Source of the DNA: Sphingobium chlorophenolicum
GTDB lineage: Bacteria > Pseudomonadota > Alphaproteobacteria > Sphingomonadales > Sphingomonadaceae
Reading direction: 5' to 3'
Assembly: GCF_000722875.1 (NCBI RefSeq)
Contig: NZ_JFHR01000021.1
Coordinates: 24,162 to 88,161, forward strand
Length of the DNA stretch: 64,000 nucleotides
Shown piece by piece: positions 44,828 through 52,302 of this stretch. The notes under the pieces were generated by a model, which saw only the letters and a program-made list of their open reading frames with translations, was not told the DNA's origin and did not search any database. The stretch's first letter is position 1. Each line of letters starts with the position of its first letter. The position numbers were made by a program, and so were the translations under genes.

Positions 44828-45657
44828 CAGCCGACCGCCCGGTCCTTGTCATAAGCGCCCAGCCCCGGCTTGTAGCTCTTCTCATCAATGAATTGGTGAA
44901 TACCCTCCTTGCGGCCGTCATTGTCGAAGCTGTTGGCGGCTTCCTGCATCCGGACAAGATAATCCTCGGCATTGTCATAGCTCATCTCGCGCACGCGGCG
45001 GACGGCGTCCTTGGTGGCCTTCAGCGCGACGGGGTTCTTGGACAGCAGGACATTGGCAAGCGCCGTGACCCGCTCGGCCAGTTGCGCCAGCGGCACGCTT
45101 TCATTGACGAGCCGCCACTCGCTGGCCTTGCGCCCGTCGATCAGTTCGCCGGTCAGCGCATGATACATGGCGTCGCGCATCGGCAGCAGTTCGGCGACCA
45201 CCTTAGTCGCGCCGCCGCCCGGCAGGATGCCCCAGTTGATTTCCGAAAGCGCGAATTGCGCCTCGTCGGCGGCGATGGCCAGGTCGCAGGCATAGAGCGG
45301 GCCGTAACCGCCGCCGAAACACCAGCCGTTGACCATGGCGATGGTCGGCTTGTGGAACCAGCGCAGCCGCCGCCACCAGCCATAGGCTTCCCGCTGCGCC
45401 TGCCGCACCGCGCCAAGCCCCTTCGCCTCATTTTCCCGGAAATATTCCTTCAGGTCCATGCCCGCGGACCAGCTATCGCCTTCGCCGGTGAGGACGAGGA
45501 CGCCGACATCCTCGCGATATTCGATCTCGTCCAGCAATTCGAGCATGCGGCGGTTCAGCGCGGGATTCATGCAATTCTTCTTGGTCGGCCGGTTGAAGCG
45601 CAACCAGGCGATGCCGTCCGCGACATCATAGGTGGCAACGGTGAGATCGTCGGTCAT
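44827..45657 (-). CDS. ferB: p-Hydroxycinnamoyl-CoA hydratase/lyase (feruloyl-CoA hydratase/lyase)
   Basis: A 276-residue crotonase-fold enzyme. SAGMDLKEYFRE, TIAMVNGWCFGGGYGPL, FALSEINWGI (Glu for catalysis), NAEDYL and the tail DEKSYKPGLGAY are the diagnostic blocks of hydroxycinnamoyl-CoA hydratase/lyases. It hydrates feruloyl- or p-coumaroyl-CoA and splits off acetyl-CoA, leaving vanillin or 4-hydroxybenzaldehyde. It overlaps the MFS gene by four bases and the ligase gene by one. The assignment of the class is firm; preference among ferulate, caffeate and p-coumarate is not. Confidence 0.95.
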   Translation of the reverse strand: MTDDLTVATYDVADGIAWLRFNRPTKKNCMNPALNRRMLELLDEIEYREDVGVLVLTGEGDSWSAGMDLKEYFRENEAKGLGAVRQAQREAYGWWRRLRWFHKPTIAMVNGWCFGGGYGPLYACDLAIAADEAQFALSEINWGILPGGGATKVVAELLPMRDAMYHALTGELIDGRKASEWRLVNESVPLAQLAERVTALANVLLSKNPVALKATKDAVRRVREMSYDNAEDYLVRMQEAANSFDNDGRKEGIHQFIDEKSYKPGLGAYDKDRAVG

Positions 45658-46877
45658 GATGGGATACCTTCCATGGAATTGGCTATTGGAGCTGAGATGT
45701 CGGAATTGGAGCGGCCCGGCGCGCCCAGGCGCAACGCCAGCAGCGCCGCCAGCAGCAACAGGCCGCCGTTGATCGTGAAGGGGACCATATATCCGCCGCT
45801 AAGTTCATAGCTGACGCCGACCAGCGCCGGCCCAAGCGCCGCGCCCAGCAGGAACATCGCGTAGATGCTGCCATAGGCGACGCCATAGGCCTGCCGGTGA
45901 AACAGCCGGGCGACGAGGAAGGCCAGCAGATCGGCCTCCGCCCCCACGGACAGGCCAAGCGCGATGGCGCCGGGAAGCGCGAAGGGCAGACCGCCATAGG
46001 CGAGCGCGAACAGGCCGAGCGCGGACAGGAGGAAGAAGGCGGAGGTAACGAGGCGCGCCGCGAAACGGTCCAGCAGCAGGCCGCAAATCGCCCGTCCGAC
46101 GATCATCGATATGCCGATGGCCCCGGCGGTTGCCCCGGCCTGGACCGGGCTTAGCCCGTAATCGCTCAACATGGCGGGAAACTGGACCACGGAACCGAGT
46201 ATCGCTGCGGACGCCAGCAGGAAGATGGCCGACAGCAGGATGAACGGCCGGGAGGCGGCGATCAGCGCCAGCGGGGGAGCCGACGCGGATTCCACGCGGG
46301 GTGCGGGATAGTTGCGGATCAGCAGCGCGACCAGCGGGATGCTCAGCAGGACGATGGCCGACAGCAGAAGATAGCCCGCGCGCCAGCCATGAACGGCGAT
46401 GAACGGCCCCAGCAGCATCGGCGTCAAAATCGCCCCGATGCCCGTCGCGGCCAGCGTCAGCCCCAGCGCAAGGCCGCGCTGCGCCTCGAAAAAACCCACG
46501 ATCAGCCGCGTATAGCTGAGCGGCGTGGACCCGACCGTGGCGACGGAAAGCAGCGCGGTGAGCAGGAGAAAGCTCGCCAGCCCCTGCGTCGCCAGTCCCA
46601 GCCCCGCCAGCCCAAGGGCAAGCAGCAACAAGGAAACAAGCGCCATGCGCTGGGGGCCGAAGCGATCCGTCAGCCGTCCTGTCGGGATGCTGGCGATGGC
46701 CGCCCCCAGCGTGCCGACCAGCGGCCCCAGCGAGGCTTGGCCCCGGCTCCAGCCGAACGCTTCGCCGACAGGCTTCAGGAATATGCCGAACGAATAGAAA
46801 TAAAGCGAACTGACCCCGGCCGAAATGCCGATGAACGCGCCCAGAAGCAGCGGCCAGCCGCGCCGGAACTCGTTCAT
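45654..46877 (-). CDS. MFS transporter
   Basis: A 407-residue membrane protein with about 12 helices and the intracellular loop motif PTGRLTDRFGPQRMAL between helices 2 and 3, typical of the major facilitator superfamily (monocarboxylate/oxalate-formate-like branch). Encoded inside the hydroxycinnamate operon with 4-bp overlaps on both sides, it probably imports the aromatic acid across the inner membrane after the TonB receptor moved it through the outer membrane. Ligand not proved. Confidence 0.92.
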   Translation of the reverse strand: MNEFRRGWPLLLGAFIGISAGVSSLYFYSFGIFLKPVGEAFGWSRGQASLGPLVGTLGAAIASIPTGRLTDRFGPQRMALVSLLLLALGLAGLGLATQGLASFLLLTALLSVATVGSTPLSYTRLIVGFFEAQRGLALGLTLAATGIGAILTPMLLGPFIAVHGWRAGYLLLSAIVLLSIPLVALLIRNYPAPRVESASAPPLALIAASRPFILLSAIFLLASAAILGSVVQFPAMLSDYGLSPVQAGATAGAIGISMIVGRAICGLLLDRFAARLVTSAFFLLSALGLFALAYGGLPFALPGAIALGLSVGAEADLLAFLVARLFHRQAYGVAYGSIYAMFLLGAALGPALVGVSYELSGGYMVPFTINGGLLLLAALLALRLGAPGRSNSDISAPIANSMEGIPS

Positions 46878-47665
46878 GCCTCTTGCTCCAGCATGGCGAC
46901 GGCGCGAATCCAGCCCGCCCCGGCCCCCGCGATCTTCACGGGAAAGCAGGACACGGTGAATCCGTGCGGCGGCAGGCTCTCCAGATTATGGAGCTTCTCC
47001 ATCTGATAATAGGGTTGTTCCCGGCCCGCCTTATGCCCTTCCCAGATGATCGCCGGATCGCCGGTCTCCGCATAGCGGCGCGCCGTATAAATGAACGGCG
47101 CGTCCCAGGACCATGCGTCCGTCCCCACCACCTGAACGCCCCGTTCGGTAAGGTAGAGCGTCGCCTCCCGGCCCAGACCGCACCCGCTGGCGACATAGTC
47201 CGGCCCGCCATAGGCCGCCGCCGCCGACGTATTGACCAGCACGATGTCATAGGGTTGCAGGTCATGGCCGATGCGCGCCAGTTCGGCCTCCACATCGGCC
47301 GCGGTCGCGACATAGCCGTCGGGAAAGTGCCGGAAATCCAGCTTGACGCCCGGACGCCAGAACAGGTCGAGCGGCGCTTCGTCAATCGTCGGGGCGCGGC
47401 GCGCGCCGTTGTCGGTGGTCGAATGATAATGCCACGGCGCGTCCATATGGCTGCCGCTATGGGTGGTCAGGCTGATGTCCTCGACCGCCCAGCCCTCGCC
47501 GTCGGGCAGATCCTCGACAGCGAGGCCGGGGAAGAAGGGCAGCATATGCCCCGCCCCTTCCTTATGCCCGACATAGCTGATCCGGGGCTGCAACGGCGGC
47601 GGATCGGTGATGATCTCCGCGCTGATCGGCATGGAGATGTCGATGAAGATGGGACGCTTCGTCAT
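46874..47665 (-). CDS. Cyclase family protein (kynurenine-formamidase-like fold)
   Basis: A protein of 263 residues with the metal-site motif HSGSHMDAPWHYH near residue 70, the hallmark of the cyclase/kynurenine formamidase family, and the later WEGHKAGREQP and LHNLESLPPHGF blocks. Members hydrolyse amides, lactones or enol-lactones, or cyclise polyketides, using Mn or Zn. It is translationally coupled to the FAH-family gene and to the MFS gene. The standard hydroxycinnamate route has no step for it, so it may open or close a ring of an aromatic dimer or an ester-linked substrate. Confidence 0.88.
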   Translation of the reverse strand: MTKRPIFIDISMPISAEIITDPPPLQPRISYVGHKEGAGHMLPFFPGLAVEDLPDGEGWAVEDISLTTHSGSHMDAPWHYHSTTDNGARRAPTIDEAPLDLFWRPGVKLDFRHFPDGYVATAADVEAELARIGHDLQPYDIVLVNTSAAAAYGGPDYVASGCGLGREATLYLTERGVQVVGTDAWSWDAPFIYTARRYAETGDPAIIWEGHKAGREQPYYQMEKLHNLESLPPHGFTVSCFPVKIAGAGAGWIRAVAMLEQEA

Positions 47666-48618
47666 AGCCTGACTCCCTGCGGCACATGGGGTGCATCGAT
47701 GGTGGTGGTCAGGCGGCCGATGCCGTCCACCTCCAGCGTGATGATATCACCATGTTTCAGGAATCGGCCCAGTTCCAGGCCGCATCCGCCGCCGACCGTG
47801 CCGGACCCGAATATCTCGCCGGGATAGAGGGTTTCGGACTGGCTGACATGGGCGATCATCTGCGCGAAGGACCAGTGCATCGTCGCCGACGACCCATCGC
47901 TCCACAGATCGTCGTTGACATAGGCCCGCATCCGCAGCGCGGCGGGGTCGATGGCGTCGGCCGTGACCACGACCGGCCCCAGCACGTTGGCGCCGTCGAA
48001 ATCCTTGCCCTTGGCCGGGCCGAGGGGCCCCTGCATCTCCCTGAACTGCGCGTCGCGGGCGGTCAGGTCGTTCAGGATCGTATAGCCGAATATGTGCTTC
48101 GGCGCGTCCTCCACCTTTATGTCGCGGCCGCCGGTGCCGATAATGCAGGCGATTTCCAGCTCATAGTCGATCACGCGGGAATAGGACGGCCACTTCACCT
48201 GATCCAGATGCGCGGACATGCCGAAGCGATTGCATTTATAGTAGATCGGCTGTTCGTACCACACGGCCGGAACCGGCGGCGGCTCGCTCGGCGCGGGCGG
48301 CGCGCCCCATTGCTCGCGCAGCCGCGCGCCGTTCCATCCCGCCATGCGCATATGTTCTTCGAAGACGATGAAATCGCGCATCTGGGTCGGCTGCGGCAGC
48401 GGGGGCAGCCATTGGATGGCGTCGACCGGCAGGGACGGCCCGGATGCGGCGACGACCCCGCGCAGCAGGTCCAGCTTTTCCGGCCCCGCCTCGATCAGCG
48501 CCTGCATGGACGAGAAGGCCGGATCGGGGTTCCGCGCCGCGACATCGACGATGCCGCCTTCATGATCGACAGCCCCCAGCCGGGGTCCGTTATCGCTCGC
48601 GAACGTCAGGAGATGCAT
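47662..48618 (-). CDS. Fumarylacetoacetate hydrolase family protein
   Basis: A 318-residue protein with the FAH C-terminal fold: SRVIDYELEIACIIG (metal ligands Asp/Glu), YTILNDLTARDAQ, GPAKGKDFDG, and GSGTVGGGCGLELGRFL near the end. The family hydrolyses C-C bonds of beta-diketones, decarboxylates or hydrates ring-cleavage products. The ligands expected for the divalent metal are present. It overlaps the cyclase gene (ATGA). Its presence in a hydroxycinnamate operon is unexplained by ferulate conversion alone. Confidence 0.92.
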   Translation of the reverse strand: MHLLTFASDNGPRLGAVDHEGGIVDVAARNPDPAFSSMQALIEAGPEKLDLLRGVVAASGPSLPVDAIQWLPPLPQPTQMRDFIVFEEHMRMAGWNGARLREQWGAPPAPSEPPPVPAVWYEQPIYYKCNRFGMSAHLDQVKWPSYSRVIDYELEIACIIGTGGRDIKVEDAPKHIFGYTILNDLTARDAQFREMQGPLGPAKGKDFDGANVLGPVVVTADAIDPAALRMRAYVNDDLWSDGSSATMHWSFAQMIAHVSQSETLYPGEIFGSGTVGGGCGLELGRFLKHGDIITLEVDGIGRLTTTIDAPHVPQGVRL

Positions 48619-48657
48619 GATTTATTTCCCGGAAAACCTTGAAGTAATCGGCGCTCA

Positions 48658-49104
48658 TCAACCGCGCCGGGGCCAGGGCGCGCCCTGTAGCGACTGTGAC
48701 AGGGTCAGCAGCGCGCCGAAGATGCACACGTCCTTCAGGAAGAGCACCAGCGCGCCATAGCCAAGCCCGGCGAACGGGTTGTACATCACGCAGGAAACGC
48801 TGGCGGTGTAGAGCGCCAGTCCAAGCGCCGCCCAGCGTTCCCTGATGCCCAAGAGAAGCGCCAGGGCGAGCAGCGTGGAGGCGATCATGGCGACGATCAG
48901 CGCGACCTCAGGCACGGGTACGCCCCGTGCCTGCATGTCGCCCAGCGTCGCCACCCAGCCATGGGGAGAGACATGGTAACGCGCCGCATCGATGAAGAGA
49001 AAGGCCACGCAGAAACGGCCGAAACGTTCCGTCAGCCAACGGACACGCGCATTCCGCAACAGCTTCCCGTCATCCTGTGCGGCAGTGACCGAAATATCCG
49101 TCAT
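48658..49104 (-). CDS. DoxX-like membrane protein
   Basis: A small protein of 148 residues with about four hydrophobic segments (FGRFCVAFLFIDAARY, VALIVAMIASTLLALALLLG, WAALGLALYTASVSC, GALVLFLKDVCIFGALLTL). The pattern matches the DoxX family of inner-membrane proteins, some of which help thiosulfate or quinone-linked oxidation. It starts 14 bp after the receptor stop. A role in electron supply or envelope homeostasis during aromatic uptake is possible but cannot be read. Confidence 0.8.
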   Translation of the reverse strand: MTDISVTAAQDDGKLLRNARVRWLTERFGRFCVAFLFIDAARYHVSPHGWVATLGDMQARGVPVPEVALIVAMIASTLLALALLLGIRERWAALGLALYTASVSCVMYNPFAGLGYGALVLFLKDVCIFGALLTLSQSLQGAPWPRRG

Positions 49105-49118
49105 GACCCTGTCCCCGC

Positions 49119-51374
49119 TCAGAACTTCTTGCTCAGCGCCACGCCGACGACCCGCGGTTCGTTGAAGAAGGCCACAGGATAGGCGAACTGCACCTGCTCG
49201 CTGGCCACGACCCGGCGGTCGAGCAGATTGCGCGCATAGAGAGCGACCGAGAATTGCGCGTCGGTCTGCGTCAGTTCGATGCGCCCGCCCAGTTCGCCAT
49301 AGGCCTCCCCGCGCAGATTGCGCGACTGGTTGGTCCCGAAGAAATAGACCATGTCGCGCCAGCGCCAGGAAAGCTGCAAATTGGCCCGCCAGGACGACGT
49401 CAGGTCCATCCCATAATCCGCCTGCACGAAATATTGCCATTTCGGCGTATTGGGCAGCCGAAAGCCGGTCGCGTCGACAAGTTCGCCGCCGACCGCCTGG
49501 GCGTTGCGGAAGCTGGAATAGGTCGCGTCGGTATAGGCGGCGTTGCCGCTCAGGGTCAGGTGATCGATGGGCTTGAACTCGCCCTCTATCTCAAAGCCCT
49601 TGATCTTCGCGCTGGCGGCATTCTGGACGATCACGCCACCCGTGGGGACGCCCGCCGTGACTTGCAGATTGTCGTAATTGTTGCTGTAGCCCGATATGGC
49701 GACATAGCCGCGCCGGTCGAGGAAATAGGCCTTCAGACCCGCCTCGAACGAATTGAGCTTTTCCGGGTTGAAGGCCGGCGTCGGCCCGACGCCGAAGGCG
49801 TTGAAACCGCCGGATTTGAAGCCCTTGCTATAATTGACATAAAGCAGCGTATCGGGCGTCACCTGATAGTTGAGACCGGCGCGGTAGGACACGTCATCCC
49901 ATTTGGCCCGCGGCGGCGCGCTGCGGATGGGGCCGGTCAGGACCAGCCCCGTATCCAGGTTGGTGACGGTGAAGCTGTTGCTGAACAGCTTGCTTTCCTT
50001 CGTATAGCGGATGCCCCCCGTCACGGAGAGTTCGTCGATCAGCTTGAAGGTGCCGTCGGCGAAGATCGCGCCGGAATAATTGACCTGCCGCGCCCGGAAA
50101 GCGGCCACCTGATTGATCGCCGTCGTGAATTTGCGGTTGGTGATGTCGAACGCGAACTTGTCGAAGGCGCGGGAACCGAACAGACCCACCAGCCATTTGA
50201 AGCGGCCGTTCCCGACGGACTGAAGGCGCAATTCCTGCGTCTGCTGGTTGCCGGTGATATGGCCCTGGTTGAACGCCTGACGAAGCTGTCCATTGGCCGT
50301 GTCGTTCAACGATACGCCGTTGGTGTCTACAGTTCCCAGACCATCGGAATCGGCAGTGCCGTCATTGGTCGCCTTGCTGAGACCGGTGAGCGATACGATT
50401 TCGACCGATCCCAGATCATAATGAAGTTCAAGCGCCGCGCTTGGTGACTTCTGCTTGTTATGCGAGGTGATGTTGAGGTCGAGCTTGCTGTCGAGATATT
50501 GATCCTCCAGCGCGCCCGGCAAAGACACATAGGGCGTCGGCGCGACGACCGCGCGGCCCGTCGTGGTGACGGTCGTCGCCGCCCAGCGCGCGGCGGCCTG
50601 CCGGTTGCTCAACTGCTGATAATTCAGGGCCAGCCGCACCGACAGGGGGCTGTCCGGCTCCCACTTCAGGACGGCGCGGAAATTGCTGGCGACCTGCCCG
50701 CCGATATGCTGGTTGTTGAAGAGGTTGCGCGCATAGCCGCGCTCATCGAAATGATCAGCGGCCAGACGTATCCCGAACGTGTCGGACACCGGCAGCGACA
50801 CCGCGCCCTCGACCCGATATTCCAGCGGATCGGCCAGCGAGGCGCGGACGAAACCGGACAGCTCATCGCCGGGATCGACCGTGCGGATCAGGATGGCGCC
50901 CGCGGTCGCGTTGCGGCCCTGCAGCGTGCCCTGCGGGCCCCGGACAATCTCGACGCTCTGCACGTCGGTCAGGTCCGACACGCCGAAGCGGCTGTTCGAC
51001 GCCTGATAGATGCCGTCGACATAGACGGCGACGGGATCGTCCTCAAGGAAAGTGCCCTGCCCCGAAGTGCCCCGGATCACGATGGGCGCGCCGCCATAGG
51101 TCGTCTGCTTGGGGAAGGTGACGCCAGGGACGATGCCCTGAAGTTCCTCAAGATTTTTCGACGCGCTGCTGGTGAGCTGGGCGGCTGACACGGCGGTGAT
51201 CGACATCGGCACCTTGGAAATGCTTTCCGAACGCTTTTGCGCGGTGACGACGATATCGCCGATCTGGCCGCTATTATTTTGAGCGGCTGCCCCCGTGGTC
51301 GGCTGGGCCTGCGCCTGCGCGGCGACGATGAGCGCGGATATGGCGGCGGTCGTGAGAAGAATTTTGCGTGGCAT
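49119..51374 (-). CDS. TonB-dependent outer-membrane receptor
   Basis: A protein of 751 residues. Signal peptide MPRKILLTTAAISALIVAAQ, TonB box DIVVTAQKRSES, plug domain with LEELQGIVPGVTFP and VRGPQGTLQGRNATAGAI, and a barrel ending VGVALSKKF. It is the first gene of the operon that runs through the hydroxycinnamate enzymes, so it is a strong candidate for an aromatic-compound importer such as a lignin-derived dimer or an ester. Receptors for lignin biaryls are known in sphingomonads. Its promoter faces the GntR-type regulator. Confidence 0.95.
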   Translation of the reverse strand: MPRKILLTTAAISALIVAAQAQAQPTTGAAAQNNSGQIGDIVVTAQKRSESISKVPMSITAVSAAQLTSSASKNLEELQGIVPGVTFPKQTTYGGAPIVIRGTSGQGTFLEDDPVAVYVDGIYQASNSRFGVSDLTDVQSVEIVRGPQGTLQGRNATAGAILIRTVDPGDELSGFVRASLADPLEYRVEGAVSLPVSDTFGIRLAADHFDERGYARNLFNNQHIGGQVASNFRAVLKWEPDSPLSVRLALNYQQLSNRQAAARWAATTVTTTGRAVVAPTPYVSLPGALEDQYLDSKLDLNITSHNKQKSPSAALELHYDLGSVEIVSLTGLSKATNDGTADSDGLGTVDTNGVSLNDTANGQLRQAFNQGHITGNQQTQELRLQSVGNGRFKWLVGLFGSRAFDKFAFDITNRKFTTAINQVAAFRARQVNYSGAIFADGTFKLIDELSVTGGIRYTKESKLFSNSFTVTNLDTGLVLTGPIRSAPPRAKWDDVSYRAGLNYQVTPDTLLYVNYSKGFKSGGFNAFGVGPTPAFNPEKLNSFEAGLKAYFLDRRGYVAISGYSNNYDNLQVTAGVPTGGVIVQNAASAKIKGFEIEGEFKPIDHLTLSGNAAYTDATYSSFRNAQAVGGELVDATGFRLPNTPKWQYFVQADYGMDLTSSWRANLQLSWRWRDMVYFFGTNQSRNLRGEAYGELGGRIELTQTDAQFSVALYARNLLDRRVVASEQVQFAYPVAFFNEPRVVGVALSKKF

Positions 51375-51458
51375 GGATGGGGCCCTCCCTTTGGGTTGTC
51401 GCCTGGGCAGCGATCTGGATGCCCATCCTGACTAGTCCATCATTCTCCGCCACACAAT

Positions 51459-51479
51459 CGCTAATTTACATTTTTAGCG
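51459..51479. promoter_or_regulatory. GntR operator candidate in the receptor/GntR divergent gap
   Basis: CGCTAA (51459-51464) and TTAGCG (51474-51479), 6-bp perfect arms with an AT-rich 9-nt spacer, between the receptor gene and the GntR gene. Confidence 0.5.
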
Positions 51480-51545
51480 TTTATTTTTAAATTTGACGTG
51501 AAACAGCCATTTCGCTATCCCTGCCTCAGTCCAGAGGAGGGACCA

Positions 51546-52265
51546 GTGGAAGTCGATGAAACCCAGGCGCGCGTAGCGGCGGACAGGCTGACGGCCGATA
51601 TCCGGTCGGGCCTGCTGGCGCCCGGATCGAAGCTCAAGGTGACGGAACTCAAGACGCGCTATGGAATCGGCGCGTCCCCGCTGCGGGAAGCGCTGCTGAT
51701 GGTGACGTCGCTTGGCTATGTGACGGGGGAAAGCCACAGGGGCTATCGAGTCGCCGCGCTATCGGAGGACGATCTGGCCGACATCACCACCGCCCGACAG
51801 ATCATAGAGACGGGCATGCTTCGCGACTCGATGACCGTCCGCAAGGATGAATGGGCCGTCGGCGTGATCGCCGCGCTTGAACGGCTGCGGCTGGCCGTGT
51901 CGCGCTCGACCCTGGAGCGGATCGACAATAATGATCCGGTGGGACTGGCCCACAGGCAATTTCACACGGCGCTGGTGGCGGGCTGCCCGTCGGAGCGCCT
52001 GATGACCATGCAGCAACTGCTGTTCGACCAGGCCGGTCGCTATCGCGACGTGATGATCCGCAAGGTCCGCAGCCGGGAGGATTTCATCGCGATCCACGAG
52101 GATCTGGCCCGCATCGTGCTGTCAGACGATATCGAGGAAGCGTGCGAAGCCCTGCGCAGCCATCTGCACCTGACCCAGCGCGACGTCGACATCGCCATGC
52201 GGGAGGAAAAGGGCGAGAAGAGCAGGAAAAGGGAGCAGGCCGCCCCTGCCCTCAACCCGATCTGA
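51546..52265 (+). CDS. GntR-family transcriptional regulator, FCD type
   Basis: A 239-residue regulator. The GTG at 51546 is chosen because GAGGAGGG ends 5 bases before it; an ATG 48 bases upstream lacks such a site. The N-terminal winged helix (LTADIRSGLLAPGSKLKVTELKTRYG, PLREALLMVTSLGYV) is GntR, and the helical C-terminal FCD domain has the Asp/His metal ligands (DLADITTARQIIE, HRQFHTALVAGC, HEDLARIVLSDD). It is likely to repress the divergent receptor-hydroxycinnamate operon until the inducer binds, and itself. Confidence 0.92.
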   Translation: MEVDETQARVAADRLTADIRSGLLAPGSKLKVTELKTRYGIGASPLREALLMVTSLGYVTGESHRGYRVAALSEDDLADITTARQIIETGMLRDSMTVRKDEWAVGVIAALERLRLAVSRSTLERIDNNDPVGLAHRQFHTALVAGCPSERLMTMQQLLFDQAGRYRDVMIRKVRSREDFIAIHEDLARIVLSDDIEEACEALRSHLHLTQRDVDIAMREEKGEKSRKREQAAPALNPI

Positions 52266-52302
52266 TCGCCCCGGTCGGCTGACCGGACCGGCAGCGTCAT
52301 GA

